NCBI RefSeq assembly: GCF_001047675.1
Contig: NZ_CP011975.1
Location: 3,512,073 to 3,576,072, forward strand
Direction of reading: 5' to 3'
Length of the DNA: 64,000 nt
Origin: Yersinia aleksiciae
Lineage (GTDB): Bacteria; Pseudomonadota; Gammaproteobacteria; Enterobacterales; Enterobacteriaceae
In this document: piece by piece, positions 9,539 to 17,899 of the stretch
Layout of the letters: each line of letters begins with the position of its first letter
How positions within the stretch are numbered: the first letter of the stretch is position 1
The notes under the pieces: generated by a model
Database searches by the model: none
Told to the model about the DNA's origin: nothing
The model's input: the letters and a program-made list of their open reading frames with translations, nothing else
Position numbers and translations under genes: made by a program

Positions 9539-11065
9539 TTAACTTTCAGTCACGGGTTTAGGGATCACTGTTGTGGATTCCTTCATGCCCAGATTGTTAT
9601 TACCCCAGCACTGCTCATATTTCCAGCCGGTTAGCTCTTCCGCGACGGCTCGAGCATGGGCCGGGATATCCTCCATGGCACCACCCCCCTTGATACGTTC
9701 AATCTCCTCCAGCAGAATTTTATGATTTTTGCGGTCTAGCTTCATCTGGGTGGTGTAGTAAATAGCCACTAACGCCAGTGAGATCACGCCGATGGCAAAC
9801 ACGCCAACGATGGCCTGTACCGCAATTTCAGGTTGGCTTGATTGCCCAGAAACGAAGCCAAAGCGGCTTAGCGTCCACCCCATAGCGAAGACAATCACCG
9901 AACGGGTCATTTTGCCAGCAAAGGTCATGGCACCGGCATAGATCCCTTCGCGGCGACGGCCAGTTAATACTTCGTCGACATCGGCCAGGAAGGTATAAAC
10001 CGTCCATGGAATGTAATAAATACCGCCAGTGCTTAAGCCGAAAACTGCGGTGATGCAGAACAATACAATCACGGTTGTCGCTTGCGACCAGCCGGTAAAA
10101 TAGAGCGCAGCATAGGCAATCACACTGACAATCACCACTTGCAAGGCGATGCGGAACGGACGAGCAAAGCCCATTTTGACGCAGATACCAATAAAGATAG
10201 CGGTAGAAATTAGCTGCATGATTGAGCTGAAGCTATTGAGATGAGAAACCAGTGCGGCATCCTGGCCCAGACCAAAAATAATAAAGTAGGTAAATGCGGA
10301 AGCGAATAACCATTCAGCACCGAAACCGAACAGATACATCCCCAAGTGTTTGCGGAAAATGCGCAGATGGAAGGTTGATGCCATATCCACACAGAGTTTT
10401 TTCAGTGCCTGACCCAAGCTGCTGGTGGTTTCCCGAACCACTTCGCTGGCTGGGCGTTCCCAAGATGAGCTATACAGCCAAATCATGGCGCAGCACATAA
10501 TCAGGCCATAGGCGATACCGGTATAAAGGAAGGGGGTCGCGGAGTCTTTGCCGTAAATAGCAATAAACTGGCCGGGAATAAAGGCGGCCAAAAAGTTAGC
10601 GACTTTGCCGAAAATGGCCTTAGAACCGGTTAACTTAGAGCGTTTGGCAAAATCAGTGGTCATCTCGGTCGCCAGTGTTTCGTAAGGCACCATGATGGAG
10701 GTATAAATCAGTTCAAACAGCGCGTAGGTCAGCAGGTAATACCAGAACCCGAAGCCACTCATCCAGAGCATTGGATAGACCAATACCAGCGGGATACCCA
10801 GCAAGATAAAGAAGCGGCGGCGACCAAACATGCGGCCCAGACGGGTATTGTAGAAGTTATCGGTGATATAACCCATTATCGGGTTACTGATGGCATCAAG
10901 AATACTGGCAATGGAGAATATCGTGGCTGCTTCTACGACCGACAGCCCGCAAAAGGTGGTGTAGAAATACATCAGCCAGGCACCGCTGATGGCCAACGCC
11001 CCACTGCCCAATAAGTTGGCACTCCCGTACGCCAACGTATGCCTTGTTGAAATCTGTTTACTCAT
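9539..11065 (-). CDS. togT: GPH-family sugar transporter, TogT-like
   Basis: This is a glycoside-pentoside-hexuronide cation symporter of the inner membrane with about 12 membrane segments and the family motif near residues 60-90 (SNPIMGYITDNF, GRMFGRRRFF). The N-terminus (YGSANLLGSGALAISGAW) resembles the oligogalacturonide importer TogT of pectinolytic enterobacteria. A KdgR-like operator 20-40 bases upstream supports use of pectin breakdown products. The ATG at 11065 has GAGGTG nine bases upstream; the GTG four codons earlier overlaps that site and is disfavoured. The result is 508 residues. The family is certain and the substrate is inferred. Confidence 0.75.
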   Translation of the reverse strand: MSKQISTRHTLAYGSANLLGSGALAISGAWLMYFYTTFCGLSVVEAATIFSIASILDAISNPIMGYITDNFYNTRLGRMFGRRRFFILLGIPLVLVYPMLWMSGFGFWYYLLTYALFELIYTSIMVPYETLATEMTTDFAKRSKLTGSKAIFGKVANFLAAFIPGQFIAIYGKDSATPFLYTGIAYGLIMCCAMIWLYSSSWERPASEVVRETTSSLGQALKKLCVDMASTFHLRIFRKHLGMYLFGFGAEWLFASAFTYFIIFGLGQDAALVSHLNSFSSIMQLISTAIFIGICVKMGFARPFRIALQVVIVSVIAYAALYFTGWSQATTVIVLFCITAVFGLSTGGIYYIPWTVYTFLADVDEVLTGRRREGIYAGAMTFAGKMTRSVIVFAMGWTLSRFGFVSGQSSQPEIAVQAIVGVFAIGVISLALVAIYYTTQMKLDRKNHKILLEEIERIKGGGAMEDIPAHARAVAEELTGWKYEQCWGNNNLGMKESTTVIPKPVTES

Positions 11066-11083
11066 TTTTACTGCCACCTCAAA

Positions 11084-11102
11084 TTAAAACAATGTTTCAT
11101 TA
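11084..11102. promoter_or_regulatory. KdgR-like operator
   Basis: TTAAAACAATGTTTCATTA is an imperfect palindrome matching the known KdgR pattern (AAAACAnTGTTTCATT) of pectin-catabolism genes. It sits just ahead of the transporter start, where a repressor would block transcription. Confidence 0.7.
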
Positions 11103-11477
11103 ATAATGGATAATCGTTTTCTTTATATAGGCATGGCGTTTTTAAAAATGAGCGATTGATCACGAAAAAGGGTTTTGCGACCTGAAATGGCGCGAATTAC
11201 AGTAAAAATTGATATGAATCAATTTAGTGGTGATTGGGAATGTTGGGTAAAAACGGAATATCCGTGAGAATGCGAATAAGTGATAATGCCTTTTTACGAC
11301 AATCATGACCGTGACAAGTGTGGCAAGATTTTAATCAGCAGAGTGAAATATCATCACTAGCATTAGGTCTACTGCTCTGCATGTTAGAGTATCAATATTG
11401 AGCTCGAATGAATTATTACGGGCATAGCCCATGAATGAATGTTGGCTGCTACCGTGGCTAGCAGTGAAGGATGCAAA
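11103..11477. other. Divergent intergenic region
   Basis: 375 bases between the leftward transporter and the rightward hydrolase. Besides the KdgR-like box it should carry both promoters. No further site or small gene is convincing. Confidence 0.5.
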
Positions 11478-12467
11478 ATGGCGAAGAAAAACCCGTATTA
11501 TGATGCCAGTAAGCCACACCACACTGAGTTTGGATTCCAGAATCTGGAGCCGGTCATTCATCATCCGCAAGATTTGAAACGCTGGCGTGAAGAGCGAAAA
11601 CGTCAATCACTGCCCAGACCGCCTCAGCAGGGATATGCACAATTTGTCAGCGACTGGTGGCAAGAGGCGGATTTCAGTGGCCAGCAAGATGCCTTATGGT
11701 GGCTGGGTCATGCTTCGCTTTTGCTACGTGTCAGCGGGAAAACCGTGCTGTTTGACCCGGTGCTCTCCAGTCGCGCTTCGCCGCTGAATTTTTACGGGCC
11801 AGCCCGCAAAACACCGGTCCCCGCGCGGGTAAAGGCACTGCCGCCGATAGATGTAGTGGTGATTTCTCACAACCACTACGATCATTTGGATGTGACGACC
11901 ATCACCCAGCTATTGCGTCGCTTCCCTGACATCACCTTTCTGGCCCCTTTGGGATTAAAAAATTGGCTGCTGCAACAGGGTGCTCGTCATGTTCACGAAC
12001 TGGATTGGTGGGAGACACAGCTTGCCGCCGAATTTGAGTTTCATTGCGTACCCGCTCGTCATTGGAGTATGCGCACCCCTTGGGATCGCAACCAGAGCCT
12101 GTGGTCGGGCTGGGTGGTCAAACGCGGGGAGATTAACTTCTATTTCACCGGAGATACGGGGTATTGCCCACAACTGCTGACCATTGGTGAAAGGTTAGGG
12201 CCATTCAATTACGCGGCGTTGCCGATTGGCGCTTATGCCCCGCGCTGGTTTATGCAGGCGCAACATATGGATCCGCAGCAATCGGTGCAGCTGTTCCAAC
12301 AATTGCAGCAACCGATAACAGTGCCGATTCATTGGGGGGTGTTCGAGTTGGCTGATGAATCATTGGATGAGCCACCACAGCAACTCAAACTGGCATTATC
12401 TGAAGCGGGGGTGACGAACGATAATTTCGCGCCAATTAAAATTGGTGCGCGGATCTTGCTGGGGTAG
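11478..12467 (+). CDS. Metallo-beta-lactamase-fold hydrolase (NAPE-PLD/RomA type)
   Basis: This 329-residue cytoplasmic protein has the metal-binding motif SHNHYDHLD (H-x-H-x-D-H), preceded by LWWLGHASLLLR and VLFDPVLSSRASP. Further ligands are in VPARHWSMRTPWD, FTGDTGY and VPIHWGVFEL. The pattern matches the subgroup related to N-acyl-phosphatidylethanolamine phospholipase D and the RomA/YhfI-like proteins. The bacterial substrate is not known. The start at 11478 is chosen because AAGGA lies six bases upstream; the frame opens 13 codons earlier without such a site. It is a single gene, convergent with the chemoreceptor. Confidence 0.85.
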   Translation: MAKKNPYYDASKPHHTEFGFQNLEPVIHHPQDLKRWREERKRQSLPRPPQQGYAQFVSDWWQEADFSGQQDALWWLGHASLLLRVSGKTVLFDPVLSSRASPLNFYGPARKTPVPARVKALPPIDVVVISHNHYDHLDVTTITQLLRRFPDITFLAPLGLKNWLLQQGARHVHELDWWETQLAAEFEFHCVPARHWSMRTPWDRNQSLWSGWVVKRGEINFYFTGDTGYCPQLLTIGERLGPFNYAALPIGAYAPRWFMQAQHMDPQQSVQLFQQLQQPITVPIHWGVFELADESLDEPPQQLKLALSEAGVTNDNFAPIKIGARILLG

Positions 12468-12472
12468 GGGCG

Positions 12473-12500
12473 TTTCAGCGGGTGAGATCACCCGCTGAAA
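12473..12500. terminator. Palindrome between convergent genes
   Basis: A 13-base perfect inverted repeat (TTTCAGCGGGTGA and complement) with a 2-base centre sits between two converging genes. There is no good U tract on either strand, so terminator function is likely but not certain. Confidence 0.6.
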
Positions 12501-12522
12501 TCAAAGCACGATAATTTGAAGA

Positions 12523-14310
12523 CTAGATCCTGAATTGATTCACTGCCCCGGTCAAATCTGCCGCCTGAGCCTGTAATGCCGCAGATGCTGCCGTTGACTC
12601 CTGCACCAGTGCCGCATTTTGCTGCACCATGGTATCCAATTGTGCGACTGCACTATTGATCTCATGGATGCCACGCATCTGTTCATCTGCCGCGTTGGTG
12701 ATTTCCGACATAATGCTGGTGACATCAGACACGCTGCTGACGATCTCGGTCATGGTGTTACTGGCCTGACGGACTTGACCAGAGCCTGATGACACGCTGC
12801 TGACGGTGGACTCAATCAGGGTTTTGATCTCTTTTGCTGCCTGTGCACTGCGTTGTGCCAGAGTGCGCACTTCACCCGCGACCACTGCAAAACCGCGTCC
12901 TTGTTCACCCGCTCGCGCCGCCTCTACCGCCGCATTCAGTGCCAGAATATTGGTCTGGAAAGCGATACCATCAATGACACTGGTGATATCGCCGATTTTA
13001 CCCGATGCGGCCTCAATCGACTCCATGGTGGTGATCACTTTGGCTATCACATCCCCGCCGCGGGAAGCATCATTCGCAGCAGAGAGCACGGCGGTGTTTG
13101 CTTGCCTTGCGGCGCTGGCTGACTGAGCCACGGTGGCTGAAATTTGCTCTAATGCGGCCGAGGTTTGTTGCAAACTGGCGGCGGCGGACTCTGTTCGGCC
13201 CGATAGATCCTGATTCCCCGCAGCAATTTCATTCGCCGCAATCCGTACCGACTCGCTGGTATCACGGATTTGCGCCATCACAGCACTGAGTTTGTCGGCA
13301 AATCGGTTAAATGACTGGGCGATTTTCGCCACTTCATCGCGGCCTTCGACTGGCAAACGTCGGGTCAAATCTTCCGAGCCAGAACTGATGGCATCCATCG
13401 CTTTATGCACATGGTTCAGGGGAACTAAGGCGCGCTGGGTAATCAAACCAATAATCACCACGGCGATTAGAATAATGACGATCAGCGTCACCAGTGAGGT
13501 TGTCAGCAATGAGCGCATACCGGCGGTGGCGTGGGCTTTATCCAGAGCGACCACAGTAAACCATTGAGTGCCAGGAACGGCCTGCGCGAGTAGCAATTTA
13601 CTCTGGCCACCCATGTCGGCAACGAGAGGATCAGTCGCCGCTAACAGGGTCTTAAGATCCAATGTCGGTGCGATTTCACTCAGTGGTTTAAGGGTTAGCT
13701 GTGCATCGGGATGCGCGATGATTGTGCCATCAGCATCAATTAACATGCCGAAGCTATCATCAGTTGGATGTATGGATTTCACGTTTGCAATTACGCTATC
13801 CATGGTCACATCCGCGGCTAATACCCCTTTAATACTCCCATCTTGAATAATAGGTAATGCAAAAGTCACCACTAATTGGTTGGTTCCCGCATCCACATAG
13901 GGCGGTGTGACCACGGGTTTACCTGCTTTAACCGCTTGTAAATACCATGGGCGGCCAGTGGGATCGTAACCTGCGGGAATACCATCGGGATTAGAAAAAG
14001 TGGCTGTCTTATTGGCGTAACCAATATAAACGTTAATGAAGTTGCCTGCGGCGGCAACCTGACGCAGTGCTGCCGTCGGATCTGCAGTCAGCGCGCTGTC
14101 TTTCAGTGACACAATCATTTGTGTTTTAGTCGCCACCCAGTCTGCGATCCCAACACCATGACTCGCCGTCACCGCGGTCAGCGTGTTATCGATTGCGCTG
14201 CTGTTATATTTGTTGGCAACTGAGTAGTTAAAATAAGTGTTAATGGCGAGAGAGCCTGCCACGATGATGATGCAGGCAGCCAAGATACGTGAACGAATAG
14301 AATCAAGCAT
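12523..14310 (-). CDS. Methyl-accepting chemotaxis protein with dCache sensor
   Basis: This transmembrane chemoreceptor couples ligand binding to CheA/CheW and flagellar control. From 14310 it has 595 residues: membrane segment near 8-28, periplasmic double-Cache domain, second membrane segment near 275-300, HAMP, then the long signalling coiled coil with the conserved hairpin tip ([20 protein letters not shown]). The sensor contains GRPWY followed by AADVTMD, reminiscent of the R-x-W-Y...D signature of amino-acid-binding dCache receptors. It ends in NQFRI and lacks the CheR/CheB-tethering pentapeptide. The start at 14310 has AGGACG upstream; the longer frame has no such site. Confidence 0.88.
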   Translation of the reverse strand: MLDSIRSRILAACIIIVAGSLAINTYFNYSVANKYNSSAIDNTLTAVTASHGVGIADWVATKTQMIVSLKDSALTADPTAALRQVAAAGNFINVYIGYANKTATFSNPDGIPAGYDPTGRPWYLQAVKAGKPVVTPPYVDAGTNQLVVTFALPIIQDGSIKGVLAADVTMDSVIANVKSIHPTDDSFGMLIDADGTIIAHPDAQLTLKPLSEIAPTLDLKTLLAATDPLVADMGGQSKLLLAQAVPGTQWFTVVALDKAHATAGMRSLLTTSLVTLIVIILIAVVIIGLITQRALVPLNHVHKAMDAISSGSEDLTRRLPVEGRDEVAKIAQSFNRFADKLSAVMAQIRDTSESVRIAANEIAAGNQDLSGRTESAAASLQQTSAALEQISATVAQSASAARQANTAVLSAANDASRGGDVIAKVITTMESIEAASGKIGDITSVIDGIAFQTNILALNAAVEAARAGEQGRGFAVVAGEVRTLAQRSAQAAKEIKTLIESTVSSVSSGSGQVRQASNTMTEIVSSVSDVTSIMSEITNAADEQMRGIHEINSAVAQLDTMVQQNAALVQESTAASAALQAQAADLTGAVNQFRI

Positions 14311-14640
14311 AGAGCGTCCTAAATAAATGGGAAGGCATGATTCAAGTAACGGCTTGGCAGGAGAAAACTTGAACTGAGTCACAGTAATAAACGGCAATTA
14401 GTGCGTCATTGTTAATGCTTCTTTATGTAACAGTGACATGTGTGAGGGATTTTGTTGATATCGATATCCAATAAAAACATAACCTTGCTAATTACGCAGC
14501 TTAAAATTTAATGATAAGAATAAAAAAATGTTGAAAAAAATAGTGATATTTAAAGTGTAAATTCAGCATCAATACGGGCATAGCGGCTCTGTACACACGC
14601 ATTGATGCTGGAAATGGGCAACTAGGATTCATTGTGGTGA
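14311..14640. other. Intergenic region between chemoreceptor and omptin
   Basis: 330 A/T-rich bases, especially 14495-14560. They should hold the chemoreceptor promoter and the end of the omptin transcript. No clear terminator hairpin or operator was recognised. Confidence 0.45.
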
Positions 14641-15582
14641 TTAAAATTTATACTGCAAACCCATGAAAATCGTTTGGCTTTGGTGAGCGATACCCGTGCC
14701 ATTAGCAACGGTTGCTGATGCACCAGTGGTATGGTCAAATATTTGCACCTTTCCTTTACCTTCGGTGTAGCGATTCCAGGCCGCTTCAATAAACAATTTA
14801 GTATTCTGGGTCACGTAATAGCCAGCACCAATGGTAACTGCATAATAGCGGGTATTCTTGCTGGTATCTTTGAATGATAGATTACGTTGATAGTGCTCAT
14901 CACTGCCATATGCATTAACCCAAGGGCTGTACTTTACTAAAGTGTTAAATTCAAAATCTTGATAACGATAGCTACCAGCCAATCCAAGGTAGGCCATATC
15001 AAATTTTTGCTTATAACCGATAGCAGCGATATTATTAGAGAGTGTAGTTATGTGAGAGCTATTATTATAACTATAGTTTCCACCATAAGCCGTCCAACTA
15101 TTATTACTCTGTTGGTAGCCTGACATTACCCCAACACGATAATTATTCCCATGCAAAAGCCAAAATTTGGCATTAAGATCAATTTCGTTGGCATAATTTA
15201 AATTAGTTTTTTCATGATGAGACCAATTGGTCCACTGGTTTTGACTTTGATTTAACCAATCATAATCATCCATTGTCCCATGACCAGATGATAATGTACT
15301 CCAACCACGGGCAGTTAATGTTAGCCGCGATAATAGATCCCATGAGATATCCATCTTGATAGTTGGGGTATTTTTTGCTTTCCAATCTAATTGACTAACT
15401 TTATGTCCGCTGTTTTCAGGTTGATAAACAAATTCTTGTGACTCGGCATTGAGTGACCCTAGCGAAGCACTCATAGTGACATTATCTGTGATGCCCGAAT
15501 GATAGCTGGCAGAGGCAGCATGACTTACCATAAGCAGTGCTAACGCGCATGCGCTTTTCTTTACCAATGTATTATTTTTCAT
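14641..15582 (-). CDS. Omptin-family outer-membrane protease
   Basis: This 313-residue ten-stranded beta-barrel aspartic protease is related to OmpT, PgtE and Pla, which cleave between basic residues at the cell surface. A signal peptide ends near ASAS (residue 26). Catalytic residues are visible: D106 and D108 in MDDYDW, and the D228/H230 pair in GSDEHY. Family signatures include KVSQLDWK, NLNYANEIDLNAKFWLL, AIGYKQKFDMAYLGL and a terminal Phe (LQYKF). Residues 105-107 read D-D-Y where OmpT has V-D-Q. Pla is plasmid-borne in Y. pestis, whereas this copy is chromosomal. AAAGG lies upstream of the ATG. Specificity cannot be told. Confidence 0.92.
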   Translation of the reverse strand: MKNNTLVKKSACALALLMVSHAASASYHSGITDNVTMSASLGSLNAESQEFVYQPENSGHKVSQLDWKAKNTPTIKMDISWDLLSRLTLTARGWSTLSSGHGTMDDYDWLNQSQNQWTNWSHHEKTNLNYANEIDLNAKFWLLHGNNYRVGVMSGYQQSNNSWTAYGGNYSYNNSSHITTLSNNIAAIGYKQKFDMAYLGLAGSYRYQDFEFNTLVKYSPWVNAYGSDEHYQRNLSFKDTSKNTRYYAVTIGAGYYVTQNTKLFIEAAWNRYTEGKGKVQIFDHTTGASATVANGTGIAHQSQTIFMGLQYKF

Positions 15583-15756
15583 TGCTAAGCTGACCTTTAA
15601 TTCAATTAAGTGTTGATAATGAAAACTAACATTGATAAAGACTTAATTTTTTAAATTAAAGTTTAAAAGAATATTAAAAAGATTAATTGCTTCTTATTAG
15701 TGCGAGTTTGTGTGAAAAATAATCTATCCGGGCGGATTAACCCGGATTATTTCATA

Positions 15757-15999
15757 TCAAAACTCATTAACGAGCCATTCGTCTGCTTCATCAAACATCT
15801 CTTCAACCAAGCGATTGAGTACTGATTTTTCTTGTTTATTGGCATCGGTATTGATGCCGTTAGCCTGCATCGCTTTGACCTTAACGTCAGCACCTGGAAA
15901 CACACGATGCACACGCTTGGTCAGTTCAGCCTTAATCATTTCACCAGCATTAGTAAGGCCAGCGACATTCCGTTTGTCATAAATCAATTCAACACGCAT
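15757..15999 (-). CDS. dinI: DinI-like SOS protein
   Basis: This 80-residue acidic protein matches the DinI family, whose E. coli member binds RecA filaments and tunes UmuD and LexA cleavage. It starts MRVELIYDKRN and ends in a negatively charged helix (VEEMFDEADEWLVNEF) like the one DinI inserts into RecA. AGGA lies before the ATG, and a near-perfect LexA box lies 24-43 bases upstream. Phages often carry DinI paralogues, and this one sits next to the tailocin repressor, so it is best viewed as part of the tailocin control region. Confidence 0.9.
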   Translation of the reverse strand: MRVELIYDKRNVAGLTNAGEMIKAELTKRVHRVFPGADVKVKAMQANGINTDANKQEKSVLNRLVEEMFDEADEWLVNEF

Positions 16000-16022
16000 G
16001 GATTTTTCCTGAATGAATAATA

Positions 16023-16042
16023 TACTGTGTTAATATACAGTG
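16023..16042. promoter_or_regulatory. LexA (SOS) box of dinI
   Basis: TACTGTGTTAATATACAGTG fits the LexA consensus CTG-N10-CAG with flanking TA. DNA damage should therefore induce dinI. Confidence 0.9.
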
Positions 16043-16123
16043 CTTTTCAGTGTAAAACAACGTGAATATCGTCATTGCAGGGATAAAAATCATTTAAGAG
16101 GATAATTTTTCGACATTAAAATA

Positions 16124-16160
16124 ACCGCAGGTGATTTTATTGATAATAACTTGCGGTTAT
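16124..16160. promoter_or_regulatory. Repressor-operator-like inverted pair, possible terminator
   Basis: Two head-to-head copies of the motif found upstream of the repressor gene occur here. 16124-16136 is the reverse of AATCACCTGCGGT, identical over 13 bases to 17005-17017. 16148-16160 is AACTTGCGGTTAT. Together with flanking A and T runs they can also form a stem (AAATAACCGCA with TGCGGTTATTT), so the element may end the repressor transcript, bind the repressor, or both. Confidence 0.5.
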
Positions 16161-16248
16161 TTTTTGTGTGAAATGTTATCTGATTGTTTATGCAGGTGAT
16201 TTAGATTTTTTCTAGCCGTTCGGCTATCAAGATAACTGTTGTATGGGG

Positions 16249-16971
16249 CTAATCTATTTGTAACCAGCGCGCATCGACTACCACGCCAAGTATTTTGCAG
16301 TTACCGGTTAACTCAATCAGGCGGTAGGCGGGATTCAGTGGTTTCAAATACTTAACGCCAGCATCGACAATTAACTTCTTAAATGTCGCTTCGTTATCGT
16401 CAGTCAGCTTAGCGATAACAAAATTACCGGGCATTGGCTCTTTCTCTGGGTCAACCAGAATAATCATCCCTTCCGGGAAGCTAATGCCCGAAGGAGATGT
16501 CATGGAGTCGCCTTTAACACTCAGCCAAAATGCACTGTCGTGCGCATTTTTAGTCGACTCCGGCCAGATTTCAATATCCCGCAAGGAGTATGGCTCGATG
16601 GCTTCATACCAGTTGCCTGCACTGATCCAACTGATTAATGGATAGCTGTTGGCGACCGAACCCACCGGTTTGTCATTCAGCCCTGAGCGAGTCGAGATTG
16701 ACAGGCTCTCGGCCATTTTCGCCAACTCCTTTGCCAATGAGGGGCTAAAGCTGCTGATAGGCTCATTTAGCACTTTGGCAAAAGCGGCGGCATTGGTCAC
16801 GTTGAGCGGATTAATGCCGTTGAGAAATTGGTTTACAGCACTCTGTCCCACACCCAACTCATGCGCAACAGATTCCTGGGATATACCCAGTGCTTTTTTC
16901 TTGGCGTTAAACAGCTCTTTCAGCCGCTTAGCGTCGTCTAACTGTTCTGGCGTCAATGGCTTCTTTTTCAT
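16249..16971 (-). CDS. LexA/CI-like phage repressor (S24)
   Basis: This 240-residue repressor likely keeps the tail locus silent until DNA damage. It has an N-terminal XRE helix-turn-helix (about 28-57, ISQESVAHELGVGQSAVNQF) and a C-terminal S24 self-cleaving domain. Visible there are the Ala118-Gly119 cleavage site in WISAGNW, nucleophile S156 in VKGDSM, and general base K198 in ATFKK. RecA-stimulated autocleavage is known for this family. It is transcribed leftward, away from the Q/tail operon, and is flanked on both sides by copies of one operator motif. The ATG at 16971 gives MKKKPLTPEQ. Confidence 0.92.
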   Translation of the reverse strand: MKKKPLTPEQLDDAKRLKELFNAKKKALGISQESVAHELGVGQSAVNQFLNGINPLNVTNAAAFAKVLNEPISSFSPSLAKELAKMAESLSISTRSGLNDKPVGSVANSYPLISWISAGNWYEAIEPYSLRDIEIWPESTKNAHDSAFWLSVKGDSMTSPSGISFPEGMIILVDPEKEPMPGNFVIAKLTDDNEATFKKLIVDAGVKYLKPLNPAYRLIELTGNCKILGVVVDARWLQID

Positions 16972-17004
16972 GGCTTAATTTTATTACCGTTAGCAATAAT
17001 ATCC

Positions 17005-17050
17005 AATCACCTGCGGTATTGACTATAAAATCACTTGCGGTAATAATCAA
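17005..17050. promoter_or_regulatory. Overlapping divergent promoters with repressor operators
   Basis: Rightward promoter: -35 TTGACT (17019-17024), 17-base spacer, -10 AATAAT (17042-17047). Leftward promoter for the repressor: -35 TTGATT (17050-17045), 17-base spacer, -10 TATAGT (17027-17022). The motif AATCAC(C/T)TGCGGT occurs at 17005-17017 and 17029-17041. The second copy lies inside both spacers; the first lies just downstream of the leftward -10. A weaker, diverged site may exist at 16982-16999. This is the geometry of a lysogeny switch. Confidence 0.7.
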
Positions 17051-17072
17051 TCAAAACATATAAGGGAAACGC

Positions 17073-17199
17073 ATGGAATCGCACCTGCAACAGGCACTGC
17101 TCACTCTGTTAGCGGCATTCGCGTCCTGAGTTGCTCTGGTTATCACAAGAAGACGGCGGCCTGACTTATCGGTGGTTTCCGTTGTTGAGCAATCGATAG
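17073..17199 (+). pseudogene. Frameshifted small early gene
   Basis: This is the first coding sequence after the rightward promoter, with AAGGGA before the ATG. The open frame encodes only 18 residues (MESHLQQALLTLLAAFAS). A change of frame near 17124 continues as PELLWLSQEDGGLTYRWFPL to a stop at 17197. Together they look like one protein of about 41 residues broken by an indel. I do not recognise the family. By position it stands where cro or an early regulator is often found. Confidence 0.4.
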
Positions 17200-17244
17200 G
17201 CTGAGGTGTCATCGCCTGACCCCGCCTTTGTGGAGAAGTTATTT

Positions 17245-17724
17245 ATGAGTTCAATCAGCGGTACGCAAACTGGAAACCACAGCGTGAAGAACCAGAGCAT
17301 GAGAGATATTCAATTGGTATTGGCGCGTTGGGGTGTCTGGGCGAGGTGTAGCTCAGGGCTAGATTATTCCTCTATTGCTGCGGGCTTCAAAGGGCTATTA
17401 CCTGACACCTCAAAAAGCAAAGCATCCTGTTGTGATGATGATGGCTTAGTGGTGGATGGTTGTGTTGCCCGGCTTAAACAGCATCGACCAGATGAATATG
17501 AGTTGATTATCCGCTACTACGTCCTTAATCAATCCAAGCGAGCAATTGCACGTCAGCAGAAAAGAGATGAAAAATTAATTAGGATCAAAATGCAAATGGC
17601 CGAGGGGTTTATTGATGGCTGCCTGGCGATGTTGAATGTGAAATTAGCCATGGACCCATTAATCGAAAACTTACATATTTATGAAAAAACATTAACGCGG
17701 TCCGCAAAAAGTGTATTAGTCTGA
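17245..17724 (+). CDS. Phage antitermination protein Q
   Basis: This is a Q-family (phage 21/82 type) antiterminator that loads onto RNA polymerase at a late promoter and lets it read through terminators. The signature core is MRDIQLVLARWGVWARCS, SSIAAGFKGLLP, SCCDDDGLVVDGCVARLK, YELIIRYYVLNQSKRAIARQ and AEGFIDGCLAML. The ATG at 17245 has a GGAG about ten bases upstream and gives 159 residues. A GTG at 17206 and the family-typical Met at 17299 are alternatives. It lies immediately upstream of repeats, a strong hairpin and the holin, the standard Q-late-lysis layout, and should control the whole tail operon. Confidence 0.9.
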   Translation: MSSISGTQTGNHSVKNQSMRDIQLVLARWGVWARCSSGLDYSSIAAGFKGLLPDTSKSKASCCDDDGLVVDGCVARLKQHRPDEYELIIRYYVLNQSKRAIARQQKRDEKLIRIKMQMAEGFIDGCLAMLNVKLAMDPLIENLHIYEKTLTRSAKSVLV

Positions 17725-17858
17725 CATTACTGCCTTATTGATTACGCAAAAACAATAATTAGGAAGCTCACTTTGGTGGGATTTTTTGCTATTAGCGCAC
17801 TCTGTTTTTAGCATTGAAAAAATAATTATAAAAAAACTAGCGCGGTCCGCAAAAAGTG
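17696..17858 (+). repeat. Direct repeat pair in the Q-holin interval
   Basis: CGCGGTCCGCAAAAAGTG occurs identically at 17696-17713 and 17841-17858, 145 bases apart. Similarity continues downstream (TTAGTCTGA, then AT and ACTG). Each copy contains the palindrome GCGGTCCGC. The first copy lies inside the end of the Q gene. They may be Q-binding or late-promoter elements, or a small duplication. No convincing -35/-10 pair was found beside either one. Confidence 0.75.
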
Positions 17859-17899
17859 GTTTAGTCTGATATCACTGGTTCGTTACAGACTGATTAAAC

